64,000 nucleotides of DNA from an uncultured Oscillospiraceae bacterium (GCA_902465155.1 CABQLY010000003.1:62001-126000), one strand, 5' to 3'; shown: positions 49,205 to 58,718, counted from the stretch's first letter. Notes: a model not told the origin generated them from the sequence alone. Numbers and translations are program-made.

Positions 49205-49252
49205 AAACCAACCCGCAGGGCTTAAAGCTTTGCGGGTTGGTTTGTTTTTGCT
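49205..49252. terminator. Bidirectional terminator between vanZ and MATE genes
   Basis: AAACCAACCCGCA (49205-49217) pairs with TGCGGGTTGGTTT (49231-49243), followed by GTTTTTG rightward; leftward it continues into a T-rich run complementary to the A-rich array. Confidence 0.85.
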
Positions 49253-49280
49253 TTTTTGCGGTTGCTGTAGCGGCAGCCTT

Positions 49281-50602
49281 TTATTTTGGCCGGTAGGGCT
49301 GCTTTAAAAATTGGCGGTACCAATAATAGCCAACGCCGGTTGTAACGGCCTCGGTTACCGGAAAGGTAAGCCAAAACCAGTTTAGCCCAAAGCGCGAAAA
49401 TAAGTACCCCAGCGGAACAAATAAAACAACCGTGCGTAAAACGGTTAGCAGCGCGCTTTGCACCCCGCGGCCCACCGCCCCAAAAAACACGGGAAAGGTA
49501 AGGGAGGGCACCATACCCAAAAAACTAATCCCGGTAAAAATAAAGCCCACCCTGCCAATGGCAATAACGGCGGCGTTGCTGGTAAAAACCCGCAGCATAG
49601 GGCCGGGAACGGTTACAAAGCACAGCGTGCCCAGCGCCATAAGGCTTACCCCAAAGGCAACGGCGCCGGCCAAGGCCTTTTGGCAGCGGGCAATGTTTTT
49701 AGCGGCGTAGTTGTAGCTAACAACCGGCACAATGCAGGTTTGCATTGCCCCTAACGGAATAAAGAAAAAGCTTTGCCATTTGTAATAAAGCCCTAAGGCG
49801 GTTACGGCGTCGTCCGAAAATCCGGCCAAAATTAAATTAAGCCCAAAAATGTAAAAGGTGTAGGCCGATTGCATTAAAACATTCGGCGCGCCAAAGGCAA
49901 AAATCCGCTTTAAAAGCGGCGGCAGCGGCCAACCCCGCTGCGGTTTGCAAAACCCTTTTTTAAAAACAACCGCTGCTGCGGCAACCTGGCCGGTCACGGT
50001 GGCAATGGCCGCCCCGGCAATGCCAAGCTGCGGCAGCCCTAAAAGCCCAAAAATTAATAGCGGGTCAAAATAATGTTGGTAACGGCCCCAACAATTTGGG
50101 CCAGCATAGGGGTTTTCATGTTGCCGTGCGCCTGCAAAATTTTGGTCCAAACGCTTTCTAAAAACAGGCCAAAGCTAAAAACGCAAACAATGCGGCCATA
50201 AACGGTAACATCTTTAATAACCGCGGCCGAGCCGGTAGAAAGCCGGGCGTAAAGCGGCATGGCAAAATAGCCTAAAACGGCAAATAACAGCCACAGGCAA
50301 AGGGCAAGCGGCGTGCCAACCCCGGCAAAGGCCTTAGCCTGCTGCGTTTTGCCGGCGCCAAGCTTTGCCGCCATGGCGGTGTTAATGCCAACGCCGGTGC
50401 CAACGGCTAAGGCTATCATAAGCAGCTGCACCGGGTAAATTACCGAAAGGGCGGTTAACCCGCTGCCGGCAAAGCGGCCAACAAACAGGCTGTCTACAAT
50501 ATTGTAAAGGGCTTGAATTAGCTGGGCCAGCATTACCGGCGGCGCCGGCTTAAAAAGAATTTTGCTAATTTTCTCCTGCCCAAAAAGCTTAGAGGCCTCC
50601 AT
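49281..50602 (-). pseudogene. MATE-family multidrug efflux transporter, frameshifted
   Basis: Two reading frames together make one MATE Na+/H+-coupled efflux transporter of about 440 residues. The first (50602 down to about 50054) has the typical N-terminal half (LYNIVDSLFVGRFAGSGLTALSVIYP, GTGVGINTAMAAKLGAGK) and ends GAVTNIILTRY; the second resumes DPLLIFGLLGLPQLGIAGAAIATVTGQ. The family sequence NIILDPLLIFG is restored by one extra base in the T-run complementary to 50067-50070, so a single-nucleotide deletion has occurred there. Homopolymer position means it could be an assembly error or a phase-variable tract instead of true decay. RBS GGGAG precedes the ATG. Confidence 0.88.
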
Positions 50603-50843
50603 ACAAACTGCTCCCGTAACAAATTAATGCACCCGGCGGTTGCTGCAGGGTGCGTTAAAATTATAGTGCGGTTTTTGGGGCTTGTCAATACCTCGTTAAA
50701 ATTTTGTACAGGCAAGCAAAAGCCAACTCCGGCCTGCTTTCGGCGCTCAATTTTTTGCGTTTCGGCGTTCTAATGCTTGCCCTTAAAGGTTTGCCTTAAA
50801 ATTTTTGCTTGTAAGCGTGCGCTATAGCTAAGCGGCACCGGCG

Positions 50844-51548
50844 TTACATATCCGCTACCATGGTGCGGTCAATGGTGTCTACCGTGTAATCCTGCGGGTT
50901 GGTAATGTGGTAGGGGGCGCTTAGGCGAATATCGGCGCTGGAGGCCCCAATTAAAATGTTGTAAACGCCGGATTCAACCTGCCAGCGGTGCAGGCAGGTG
51001 TTGTAGTAGGCAAAGCTGCGAAAATCCAATGTAAATTCAACCGTTTTGCTCTCCCCGGGCTGCTGGGCAATTTTGGCAAAATCCTTTAGCTCCTTTTGCG
51101 GTTTAGAAATAACCGAGGCCTCGTCGGAAACATAAAGCTGTACGGTTTCTTTGCCTGCAACGCCGTCGGTGTTGGTAACTTCAAAGCGCACGGTAAGCGT
51201 GCTGTTGGGGTTGTTGGTTTCGGCCTGGCTCAAGGTTAAATTGCGGTAGGAAAAGGAGGTGTAGGAAAGCCCGTGGCCAAAGGGATACCAAACCTGCTCG
51301 GGGTGCCGGTCAAAATAACGGTAACCAACCTGCCACTGTTCGGGGTAGGTTACTTTTAAGCCGTCGCCCGGAATGCTGCAGGGCTTACCGCTGCTGGTAC
51401 GCACCCCGTGGGGGCCATCGGCCATTTCAATTGCCGGCACCCCCAGCCGCGGCAGCGCGGCGGTAACCAACCTATTTGCCCCGGTAAGCAGCATGGCCTT
51501 TTCGGCAAAGGACATTTGGTTAAGCTTTTGTTGCGTTTCAAATTTCAT
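50844..51548 (-). pseudogene. GH3 beta-glucosidase remnant with catalytic core deleted in frame
   Basis: The 234-residue open frame joins the first about 62 residues of a family 3 beta-glucosidase (MSFAEKAMLLTGANRL...LGVPAIEMADGPHGVR) directly to the last about 170 (LKVTYPEQWQVGYRYFDRHPEQVWYPFGHGLSYTSF followed by the fibronectin-III-like domain). Family members have roughly 700-800 residues; the missing segment carries the barrel with the catalytic Asp and the alpha/beta sandwich, so hydrolytic activity cannot remain. The deletion is in frame and the junction is near complement position 51360. ATG with AAGGGGAATAAG upstream. A truncated but expressed binding protein cannot be excluded. Confidence 0.8.
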
Positions 51549-51670
51549 ACCTTATTCCCCTTAGCCTTTAAAAGTACAGCGTTAGTATAGCATACCTAAG
51601 GGATTGCAAGAAAAACCGGGCAGCTGCCGCCAAAAGGGTACTATTTTGCACCTTTTAGCATTATTTTACG

Positions 51671-53065
51671 CTACTTAATTTTGGTGCGTACAAACAGCTT
51701 GGCAAAATCTTTTGCGTTAAAGGGGAACACCGGGTAGCAGTACTTTTTGCCCAGCATTGTTTGCGAAAGCAGCATAACCAAAATAAAAAACGCTGTGCCG
51801 CCCAAAAGGCCCCAAAAACGCCAAATCTGCACCGCCACCAGCAGCACAATGCGCATGAATTTTTGCGCGTAGCCCATTTCAAAGCTGGGCTGACAAAACG
51901 AGGCGATTGCTACAAACGACATATATAAAATGCAATCGGTCGCAAACCATCCGCACTGAATGGCAAAATCCGAAAGCAGCAGACCGCCAATAATGCTCAG
52001 CGAGCTGGAAAGGTTCTCCGGTGTGTTGAGCGAGGCCAGCCGCAGTCCGTCTATTACCACCTCTAAAATCAGCAGCTGGGCCAAAATCGGCATCATGCCG
52101 TCTTTAGATTCGGGCAGCATGAATTTTAAAAATTCGGGTACATGGTCCGGCATTTGCACAAAAAGCAAAAAAATTGGGGTTAAATAAACCGTAAGCAGCG
52201 AAATAATAAGCCGCACCATACGAATGTAGGAGGAGGTAACAGGCGGAAAATAGTAGTCGTTCGCTTCTTTCGAAAAATCGGCAAAGCTGGTGGGTAAAAT
52301 CATTACCGCCGGCGAGTTATCCATAACCAGTAAAATTTTGCCCTCAATGGCGCAGGCGCTGGCGTAATCCGGCCGCTCGCTGAATTTTACCTTGGGAAAG
52401 GGGTTGAACACCGAGGTGGGAATCAGCAGTTCCGAAAGGGCCTGCTGCGTCATAGAAATACCCTCTACCTTTACGGCGTCCAGCCGCTGCCGCAGCGTTT
52501 TTAAAAGCTTTTGGTTTACCTTGCCGTCAATGTAGCAAATGGCAACATCAACCTTGGATCCGGTGCCAACCCGGTGGTATTCCATGCGCAGGCGGCTGTC
52601 ACGAATACGACGGCGGATCATGGCGGTGTTAAAAATCAGCGTTTCTACAAAACCGTCCCGCGCACCGCGCAGCGAGCGGTCTTTTTCCGGCTCGGTAATG
52701 GAGCGGGCAGGGTATTGCCGGGTATCTATTAGCATGACACCCTCAATGCCGTCCAGCAGCAGCGCGCACGGGCCGGAAAGCACCTCGGTTACTACCTTTT
52801 CGGGGTCGTATGCCGCTTCTGCCTCTACATACGGAATAAACCGCTTGGAAAAGTCGTCCATGTTTTCCACGCCGCTAAGCTCGTCGCTTTTAATCTTAAA
52901 AAAGAACTCCATCATTTTTTCAAAAACTTCGTCTTTTATAAAACCGTCAATAAAATATAGTACGGCGCGGCGGCCGCCAATAATTAAGTTGCGCTTTACT
53001 AAGTCAAAACTTTCTTCCGGCTGCAGTGCGTCGTCTAACTGCGTAATCACCTTTTCAAAATCCAT
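51671..53065 (-). CDS. GerA-family spore germination protein (GerAA/SpoVAF type)
   Basis: Spore inner-membrane protein of the germinant receptor A-subunit family. The 464-residue product has an N-terminal soluble region (about 1-300, KRNLIIGGRRAVLYFIDGFIKDE, SGPCALLLDGIEGVMLIDTRQYPARSITEPEKDRSLRGARDGFVETLI) and about five C-terminal membrane helices, the GerA layout. The PEKDRSLRGARDGFVE block is diagnostic. No B or C subunit genes follow, which favours an orphan SpoVAF-like member over a complete receptor. ATG at 53065 with AAGGAG upstream; the longer upstream extension is rejected. Confidence 0.9.
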   Translation of the reverse strand: MDFEKVITQLDDALQPEESFDLVKRNLIIGGRRAVLYFIDGFIKDEVFEKMMEFFFKIKSDELSGVENMDDFSKRFIPYVEAEAAYDPEKVVTEVLSGPCALLLDGIEGVMLIDTRQYPARSITEPEKDRSLRGARDGFVETLIFNTAMIRRRIRDSRLRMEYHRVGTGSKVDVAICYIDGKVNQKLLKTLRQRLDAVKVEGISMTQQALSELLIPTSVFNPFPKVKFSERPDYASACAIEGKILLVMDNSPAVMILPTSFADFSKEANDYYFPPVTSSYIRMVRLIISLLTVYLTPIFLLFVQMPDHVPEFLKFMLPESKDGMMPILAQLLILEVVIDGLRLASLNTPENLSSSLSIIGGLLLSDFAIQCGWFATDCILYMSFVAIASFCQPSFEMGYAQKFMRIVLLVAVQIWRFWGLLGGTAFFILVMLLSQTMLGKKYCYPVFPFNAKDFAKLFVRTKIK

Positions 53066-53252
53066 GTTGCTGGGCTCCTTTTTGTTTTTGCGGCAATGCG
53101 GGTTGCCGGTACAAAATGTAGTATGGCCCTTTGGGGCCGCACTCATTCAAAAAAAGGCTGTTTTTTCCTTTGCTTTTACAAAAATATAACCAAAAAAGGC
53201 GTTTTCAGGGCCTTTTTGTGTTGTTCTTTGCTCGGTTTAGGTTTTAAAAACA
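53066..53252. other. Upstream region of the GerA-family gene
   Basis: First part of the 349-bp divergent spacer between the GerA gene and nrdD. No sigma-G or sigma-A element for the leftward gene was recognised with confidence; no ORF supported. Confidence 0.4.
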
Positions 53253-53268
53253 GCACAATTTATTGTGT
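53253..53268. promoter_or_regulatory. NrdR-type box 1 upstream of nrdD
   Basis: GCACAATTTATTGTGT matches 14 of 16 positions of the NrdR box consensus (acaCwAtATaTwGtgt) and is an almost perfect palindrome. Located 41 bp upstream of the nrdD -35 element. Confidence 0.75.
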
Positions 53269-53284
53269 AACGCTGTAAAAAATA

Positions 53285-53300
53285 TAACAAGATGTTGTGA
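53285..53300. promoter_or_regulatory. NrdR-type box 2 upstream of nrdD
   Basis: TAACAAGATGTTGTGA matches about 11 of 16 consensus positions, starts exactly 32 bp after box 1 (three helical turns, the usual spacing of NrdR box pairs) and ends 8 bp before the -35 box. Confidence 0.65.
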
Positions 53301-53308
53301 AATTACTC

Positions 53309-53337
53309 TTGACAACCACTATTAGAACTGTTATAAT
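53309..53337 (+). promoter_or_regulatory. Consensus sigma-A promoter of nrdD
   Basis: TTGACA (53309-53314) and TATAAT (53332-53337), 17-bp spacer. Confidence 0.9.
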
Positions 53338-53414
53338 AGACAAGCTGACGAAAGTTTTGCGCCGGTTTAGTACGCTTTAAAACCTAATTTTGGGAACGAA
53401 GGGGATTTTTTACC

Positions 53415-55592
53415 ATGAACATTATTAAAAGAAGCGGGGCAGAGGTTGTTTTTGACCCGAAAAAAATTGAAATAGCCGTAGCCAAGGCCAACGAAAGCGT
53501 TGTGCCCAGCGCCCGTATGACACCGGTGCAAATTAAACGCATTGCCGAGGATGTTGAAAGCGCCGCTTTAAACATTAACCGCTCGCTAAGCGTAGAAGAA
53601 ATTCAAGATATGGTAGAAGATCAAATCATGAACCAACGGGCCTTTGATGTTGCCCGCCGCTACATAACCTACCGTTATAACCGCGCTTTGGTTCGTAAAT
53701 CCAACACCACCGATGATCAAATTTTAAGCTTAATTGAGTGTAACAATGAGGAAGTTAAGCAGGAAAACTCTAACAAAAACCCCACGGTAAACAGCGTTCA
53801 GCGCGACTATATGGCCGGCGAGGTCAGCAAAGACATTACCAAGCGCTTGCTTCTTCCAAATGACATTGTAGAAGCGCATGAGCAGGGCCTCATCCATTTC
53901 CATGATGCGGATTATTTTGCCCAGCACATGCACAATTGCGATTTAGTTAATTTAGAGGATATGCTGCAAAACGGCACGGTAATTTCCGGCACCTTAATTG
54001 AAAAACCGCACAGCTTTTCAACCGCCTGCAACATTGCAACGCAAATTATTGCGCAGGTGGCCTCCTGTCAGTACGGCGGGCAAAGCATTAGTTTAACGCA
54101 CCTGGCCCCGTTTGTAGATATTAGCCGTCAAAAAATTCGCCGCACCGTAGTCGAGGAGCTGCGCGAGGTAGACGAAAACGCCACCGAGGAAATGATTGAC
54201 CGCATTACTGAGCGCCGCCTGCGCGAAGAGGTTAAAAGCGGCGTTCAAATGATACAATATCAGGTTGTAACCTTAATGACGACCAACGGCCAGGCCCCGT
54301 TTGTAACGGTATTTATGTATTTAAACGAGGCAAAAAATGAGCAGGAGCGCGCCGATTTGGCTTTGATTATTGAAGAAACGCTGAAGCAGCGCTACCGGGG
54401 CGTTAAAAACGAAAAAGGCGTTTGGATCACCCCGGCCTTTCCAAAACTGATTTATGTCTTAGAGGAAGATAATATTACCGAAGGTACCCCTTACTATTAC
54501 CTCACCAAGCTGGCGGCCAAATGCACCGCTAAGCGCATGGTGCCCGATTATATCTCTGAAAAAATTATGCTGCAAAACAAGGTAGATAAAAACGGCGAGG
54601 GGCACTGCTACACCTGCATGGGCTGCCGCAGCTTTTTAACCCCTTATGTAGATGAAAACGGCAAGCCAAAGTATTACGGCCGCTTTAACCAGGGTGTTGT
54701 TACGGTTAATTTGGTAGATATTGGCCTTTCGGCTAACGGGAACTTAGACCGTTTTTGGCAGATTTTTGACGAGCGCATGGAGCTGTGCCACCGGGCGCTG
54801 CAATGCCGCCACGAGCGCTTGACCGGAACGGTTTCGGACGCGGCGCCCATTCTTTGGCAGCACGGCGCGCTGGCCCGGCTGAAAAAGGGGGAAACCATTG
54901 ATAAATTATTGCATGGTGGGTATTCTACTATTTCCTTAGGCTACGCCGGGCTGTGGGAGTGCGTTTACAGCTTGAACGGCAAAAAGCTGACCGACCCGGA
55001 GGGGGAGGCCTTAGGCTTGGCCATTATGCAAAAGCTAAACGAGTACACCGCTAAATGGAAAGCAGCGGAAAACATTGATTATTCGCTGTACGGCACCCCG
55101 CTGGAAAGTACCACCTACAAGTTTGCCAAGTGCCTGCAAAAGCGCTTTGGCATTGTAAAAGGGGTAACCGATAAAAACTACATTACCAACAGCTACCATG
55201 TGCATGTAACCGAAAAGATCGATGCCTTTGAAAAGCTGGAACTGGAAGCCAAATTCCAGGCGCTTTCGCCGGGCGGAGCCATTTCTTATGTAGAAGTGCC
55301 GAATATGCAAAACAATATTGAAGCAGTACTTTCGGTAATGCAGTTTATTTACAACCACATTATGTACGCCGAGTTGAACACCAAAAGCGATTATTGCCAG
55401 GTTTGCGGGTTTGACGGCGAAATAGAAATTAAAGAAAACGCCGACGGCAAGCTGATTTGGACCTGCCCGAACTGCGGCAATACCGACGAAAGCAAGCTGA
55501 ATGTTGCCCGCCGCACCTGCGGCTACATTGGCACCCAGTTTTGGAACCAGGGCCGCACGCAGGAAATTAAAGAACGGGTGCTGCACCTGTAA
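53415..55592 (+). CDS. nrdD: Anaerobic ribonucleoside-triphosphate reductase (class III)
   Basis: Reduces NTPs to dNTPs with a glycyl radical. The 725-residue protein has an N-terminal ATP-cone (about 1-95, IIKRSGAEVVFDPKKIEIAVAKAN) that senses ATP/dATP, the NrdD barrel with HFHDADYFAQHMHNCDLVNLEDML, a C-terminal zinc site (CQVCG...CPNCG) and the glycyl radical motif RRTCGYIG, with the radical at about G703. GGGATTTTTT precedes the ATG. A hairpin separates it from nrdG. Confidence 0.97.
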   Translation: MNIIKRSGAEVVFDPKKIEIAVAKANESVVPSARMTPVQIKRIAEDVESAALNINRSLSVEEIQDMVEDQIMNQRAFDVARRYITYRYNRALVRKSNTTDDQILSLIECNNEEVKQENSNKNPTVNSVQRDYMAGEVSKDITKRLLLPNDIVEAHEQGLIHFHDADYFAQHMHNCDLVNLEDMLQNGTVISGTLIEKPHSFSTACNIATQIIAQVASCQYGGQSISLTHLAPFVDISRQKIRRTVVEELREVDENATEEMIDRITERRLREEVKSGVQMIQYQVVTLMTTNGQAPFVTVFMYLNEAKNEQERADLALIIEETLKQRYRGVKNEKGVWITPAFPKLIYVLEEDNITEGTPYYYLTKLAAKCTAKRMVPDYISEKIMLQNKVDKNGEGHCYTCMGCRSFLTPYVDENGKPKYYGRFNQGVVTVNLVDIGLSANGNLDRFWQIFDERMELCHRALQCRHERLTGTVSDAAPILWQHGALARLKKGETIDKLLHGGYSTISLGYAGLWECVYSLNGKKLTDPEGEALGLAIMQKLNEYTAKWKAAENIDYSLYGTPLESTTYKFAKCLQKRFGIVKGVTDKNYITNSYHVHVTEKIDAFEKLELEAKFQALSPGGAISYVEVPNMQNNIEAVLSVMQFIYNHIMYAELNTKSDYCQVCGFDGEIEIKENADGKLIWTCPNCGNTDESKLNVARRTCGYIGTQFWNQGRTQEIKERVLHL

Positions 55593-55628
55593 GGCTTTGC
55601 CGCGGCCCGGTAAAATTAAACTTTTTAA

Positions 55629-55667
55629 GGCCGGGTAATGGCTGCTCCATTGCCCGGCTTTGTTTTA
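55629..55667 (+). terminator. Hairpin between nrdD and nrdG (terminator or attenuator)
   Basis: GGCCGGGTAATGG (55629-55641) pairs with CCATTGCCCGGC (55647-55658), followed by TTTGTTTT and lying 16 bp before the nrdG start; partial termination would lower nrdG output relative to nrdD. Confidence 0.65.
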
Positions 55668-55682
55668 AAGGGCGCTTTTTAA

Positions 55683-56243
55683 ATGAATGTTGCTGTAATT
55701 AAAAAAAACGATATTGCCAACGGGCCGGGCGTAAGGGTTTCGCTGTTTGTTAGCGGCTGCCGGCACCGTTGCAAAAATTGCTTTAACCGCGAGGCGTGGG
55801 ATTTTAATTTTGGCACCCCCTACACCGCGCAAACCCAGCAGGAAATTTTAACTGCGTTAAGGCCCGGATATATTACCGGCCTTTCCCTTTTAGGGGGCGA
55901 GCCGTTTGAGCCGGAAAATCAGCCTGTGCTTTTAAAGCTAACGCAGCGCTGTAAAGCCGCTTTTCCTAAAAAAAGCATTTGGTGCTACACGGGGTTTGAT
56001 TTTGAAAAAGACCTGCTGCCCGGTAAAGTGGGGGACCCGGCCGTTTGCCGCACGCTTTTAGAGCAGTTAGATGTTTTGGTAGACGGCAAATTTGTAGAGG
56101 AGCAAAAAAACGCTTCGCTGCTGTTTCGCGGCTCGGCCAACCAACGCATTTTAGATGTTCAAAAAAGCTTAATAAGCGGCACTGCCGTTTGGCTGCCCGG
56201 CTGTTGGGAGCGAAAAATGGGCAGCGGAAATATTGAGGATTAA
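55683..56243 (+). CDS. nrdG: Anaerobic ribonucleotide reductase activating protein
   Basis: Radical SAM activase that generates the glycyl radical of NrdD. The 186-residue protein has VAVIKKNDIANGPGVRVSLFVSGC, the C-X3-C-X2-C cluster at C26, C30 and C33 (CRHRCKNCFN), SLLGGEPF and VDVLVDGKF. ATG at 55683 shortly after the intergenic hairpin; its ribosome binding site is weak (GGGCGCTTTTTAA), fitting low expression. Confidence 0.96.
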   Translation: MNVAVIKKNDIANGPGVRVSLFVSGCRHRCKNCFNREAWDFNFGTPYTAQTQQEILTALRPGYITGLSLLGGEPFEPENQPVLLKLTQRCKAAFPKKSIWCYTGFDFEKDLLPGKVGDPAVCRTLLEQLDVLVDGKFVEEQKNASLLFRGSANQRILDVQKSLISGTAVWLPGCWERKMGSGNIED

Positions 56244-56377
56244 TTTAGTAAAACCCTAACGCCTGCGGGAGAGTAAACGCAAAACTAAACAACTTCGTTG
56301 CGGGCAAAACCTTGCGGCGTTTGGCTAAAAAAGCAGAAATAAACCAAAACCTGTTTGTTTAAGGTAAGGAGATTAAA

Positions 56378-56830
56378 ATGCAAACACTACCAACTGTACG
56401 CGTAAAAAAATTAAACAGTAAGGCCATTTTGCCGCAGTACGGCTCGCTTTGCGCCGCCGGGGCCGATTTGTACGCCTGCACCGGCGGGCAGCCCGTTACC
56501 GTGCCGGCGGGGGAAACGGTTTTTGTAAAAACCGGCCTTGCGTTAGAAATTCCCGCCGGGTACGCCGGGCTAATTTACGCCCGCAGCGGAACCGCCTGCA
56601 AACGCGGTTTGGCCCCGGCGAATAAGGTAGGGGTAATAGATAGCGATTACCGCGGCGAAATAATGGTGGCGCTGCACAACCACTCTAAAACGCCGCAGCA
56701 AATTGAGGACGCCGAGCGGATTGCCCAGCTGGTAATAACCCCGTATTTAACCGTGCAGTTTGTGCAGGCCGAGGAGCTGGAAAGCACCGAGCGCGGCGCC
56801 GGTGGTTTTGGCTCTACCGGCAAAAAATAA
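56378..56830 (+). CDS. dut: dUTP diphosphatase
   Basis: Hydrolyses dUTP to dUMP, preventing uracil in DNA and feeding dTMP synthesis. The 150-residue trimeric dUTPase shows the motifs AAGADLYACT (1), ARSGTACKRG (2), GVIDSDYRGEI (3), RIAQLVI (4) and the C-terminal P-loop-like GAGGFGSTG (5). GGTAAGGAG precedes the ATG. It lies 134 bp after nrdG in the same direction. Confidence 0.96.
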   Translation: MQTLPTVRVKKLNSKAILPQYGSLCAAGADLYACTGGQPVTVPAGETVFVKTGLALEIPAGYAGLIYARSGTACKRGLAPANKVGVIDSDYRGEIMVALHNHSKTPQQIEDAERIAQLVITPYLTVQFVQAEELESTERGAGGFGSTGKK

Positions 56831-56889
56831 AGCCCGGTTGGCCCAATTTTAACTTTACCGTTTTAGGCCTTTTAACGCCAAAAAAATTT

Positions 56890-56927
56890 TAACCCCCAAA
56901 GATCATTTCATCTTTGGGGGTTTTATT
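56890..56927 (+). terminator. Terminator of dut
   Basis: AACCCCCAAAGAT (56891-56903) pairs with ATCTTTGGGGGTT (56910-56922), followed by TTATT. Confidence 0.88.
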
Positions 56928-57014
56928 AAAGATTAAAACAAAGGCTAAGGGTGGCCTTTAGCAAATAAAACTTAAGGCTGCACGGTTTTGCGTTTCTTTT
57001 ATTAGTGCGGCGTT

Positions 57015-58718
57015 TTAACCTAATATGCTTTTTAAGGCGTTTTGGGCTAAGTGGTTTAGGTTCCAAAAATATTTTTCGTTTGGGTTTAGGGCGGTAAATT
57101 CCCGCTCGGCTACCGCTGCGGTTTGGCCTAAAATTTGCTGCAAAATTGGCACGGCAACCTTGCTTTTAAGCTGCCCCAGCAAAAAAATGGCGGCGGCCCG
57201 GTTGCTTTTGTCGGCCCCGGCAGGCAACGGATTTTCGCTGCTTTGGGCTAAGGCCAGCAGGTTTGTTTCGGCTTCGGTAAAGCCCCAGGCGCCGGCCGCT
57301 AAGGCGGCGTGCAGCTGCAGGGCTTTGTTTGGGCTTTTCAGCCAGGGTAAAACCGCTGCCTTTTCTACGCTTAAACGGCCGCAAATTTTGTAAAAAACGG
57401 CAACGCCGTAGCCCTCGCTTTGTAAAAGCTCTGCCAACTGGGCCGGGGTTTTCGGCGGCAAAACGGGGGAGCGGTCCATGCTGTTTTTTGTGCTGCAAAG
57501 CCCGGTGTATTCGGGCTGCCTTAGGCAGCCACTGTTTTGCAGCAGCTTTTTTAGCGTTGGGTAATGAACCAAAGCAGGGGTGCGGTTTTGTAACACGGCC
57601 AGGGCAGCTAACGCGCCGGCGGCCTCGCCGCTTTTTTCAATATCCTTTTTCATGCGCACGCAGCCGGCTAAAACCTCGTCCAGCGCCATGCCCTTTCCGG
57701 CAACAATTAGTCCTTCTACCCCTTGCGGCAGCAAGGCCTCAACCGGCACACCAACAAAAACTCCGGTGCTGTGCAGCCGGCAAACCATGCGCCAAAGCTG
57801 CAGGCCGGGGTCAGCCTTAGCAATGTCCTCCTGCACGCTGTCAATCACCGAAAAGGCGTAAAAAACCGGCTTTTTTGGCTGCTCGCCTTGAATTAGGCCC
57901 TGCAAGGTAACGGTTTGCCGGCCCATTATGCGGTAAGATTCCCGCTCGCCCAGCACCGTACCCTCTAAAATCGGGCGTTCGGCCTCGCTGTAAACAGGCT
58001 GCAGGCAAGGCCCCTCGCTGCCGGCGCGCAGCAAAAGGTTTGATTTTTTTAAAACGCTTTTGCCGGCGTAACCGCGGTACAGCCCCCAAGAGCAGCGGGT
58101 TACCCCTTTACGGGCAACAATAGTAGTTTTAGAGCAAAGGGGGCACTGGCCGTCGCTTTGGCGGCCCAGCTGGGTTTTAACCCCGCAAAGCCTTGCAACG
58201 GTCGCACTGCCGGTAGCGTCTACCAAGGCGGTTGCCTCAATGTTAAACAGTCCGTTTTTCCCCAACGCCTGTACGCCGGCAACCCGGCCTTTTTGCAGGT
58301 AAACGCCGGTAATCACCGTTTCAAACAGCAGCTTGCAGCCGGCCTCTTCGGCGTTTTTAAACAAAACGGCGCTTTTGGCCGCACCGTTTATGTAGCGGCT
58401 GCCGCGCTCGTCGGCCAAATCGCTGCAGGGGGTAAACAAATTGTGCCCAAGCTGCTGGGTTTGGGTAACATTTTTTTCAAACCGGCCGCCGGGGGAGCCA
58501 AAAAAGTAATCCCACACGCAACCCAGTGTGCCAAGGCCGCCCATGCAGCTTTGGGCCTCTACCCCCAAAACCTGTACGCCCTGCTCGGCCGCGGTAATGG
58601 CAGCCAGCGACCCGGCCGTGCCGAGGCCGGCAACCAGTACTTGGGTTTGTAGGGTAAAGGCAGGCGCTTTTACCGTTACGCGCTGCGGTTCGCCGTTTTT
58701 TAGTGTGCAAAATTCCAC
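57015..58718 (-). CDS. FAD-dependent oxidoreductase (PF12831 type) with C-terminal helical repeats
   Basis: A 567-residue flavoprotein with the FAD motif VLVAGLGTAGSLAAITAAEQGVQVLGVEAQ, SCMGGLGTLGCVWDYFFG, ALVDATGSATVARLCG and IVAGKGMALDE. The last about 140 residues are predicted helical repeats of HEAT type (LPWLKSPNKALQLHAALAAGAWGF, RAAAIFLLGQLKSKVAVPILQQIL) and are not part of the family core. The start is a GTG with GGAGG 7 nt upstream and lies inside the preceding gene (19-bp overlap). Substrate unknown; two such oxidoreductases exist in the window. Confidence 0.88.
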   Translation of the reverse strand: MEFCTLKNGEPQRVTVKAPAFTLQTQVLVAGLGTAGSLAAITAAEQGVQVLGVEAQSCMGGLGTLGCVWDYFFGSPGGRFEKNVTQTQQLGHNLFTPCSDLADERGSRYINGAAKSAVLFKNAEEAGCKLLFETVITGVYLQKGRVAGVQALGKNGLFNIEATALVDATGSATVARLCGVKTQLGRQSDGQCPLCSKTTIVARKGVTRCSWGLYRGYAGKSVLKKSNLLLRAGSEGPCLQPVYSEAERPILEGTVLGERESYRIMGRQTVTLQGLIQGEQPKKPVFYAFSVIDSVQEDIAKADPGLQLWRMVCRLHSTGVFVGVPVEALLPQGVEGLIVAGKGMALDEVLAGCVRMKKDIEKSGEAAGALAALAVLQNRTPALVHYPTLKKLLQNSGCLRQPEYTGLCSTKNSMDRSPVLPPKTPAQLAELLQSEGYGVAVFYKICGRLSVEKAAVLPWLKSPNKALQLHAALAAGAWGFTEAETNLLALAQSSENPLPAGADKSNRAAAIFLLGQLKSKVAVPILQQILGQTAAVAEREFTALNPNEKYFWNLNHLAQNALKSILG

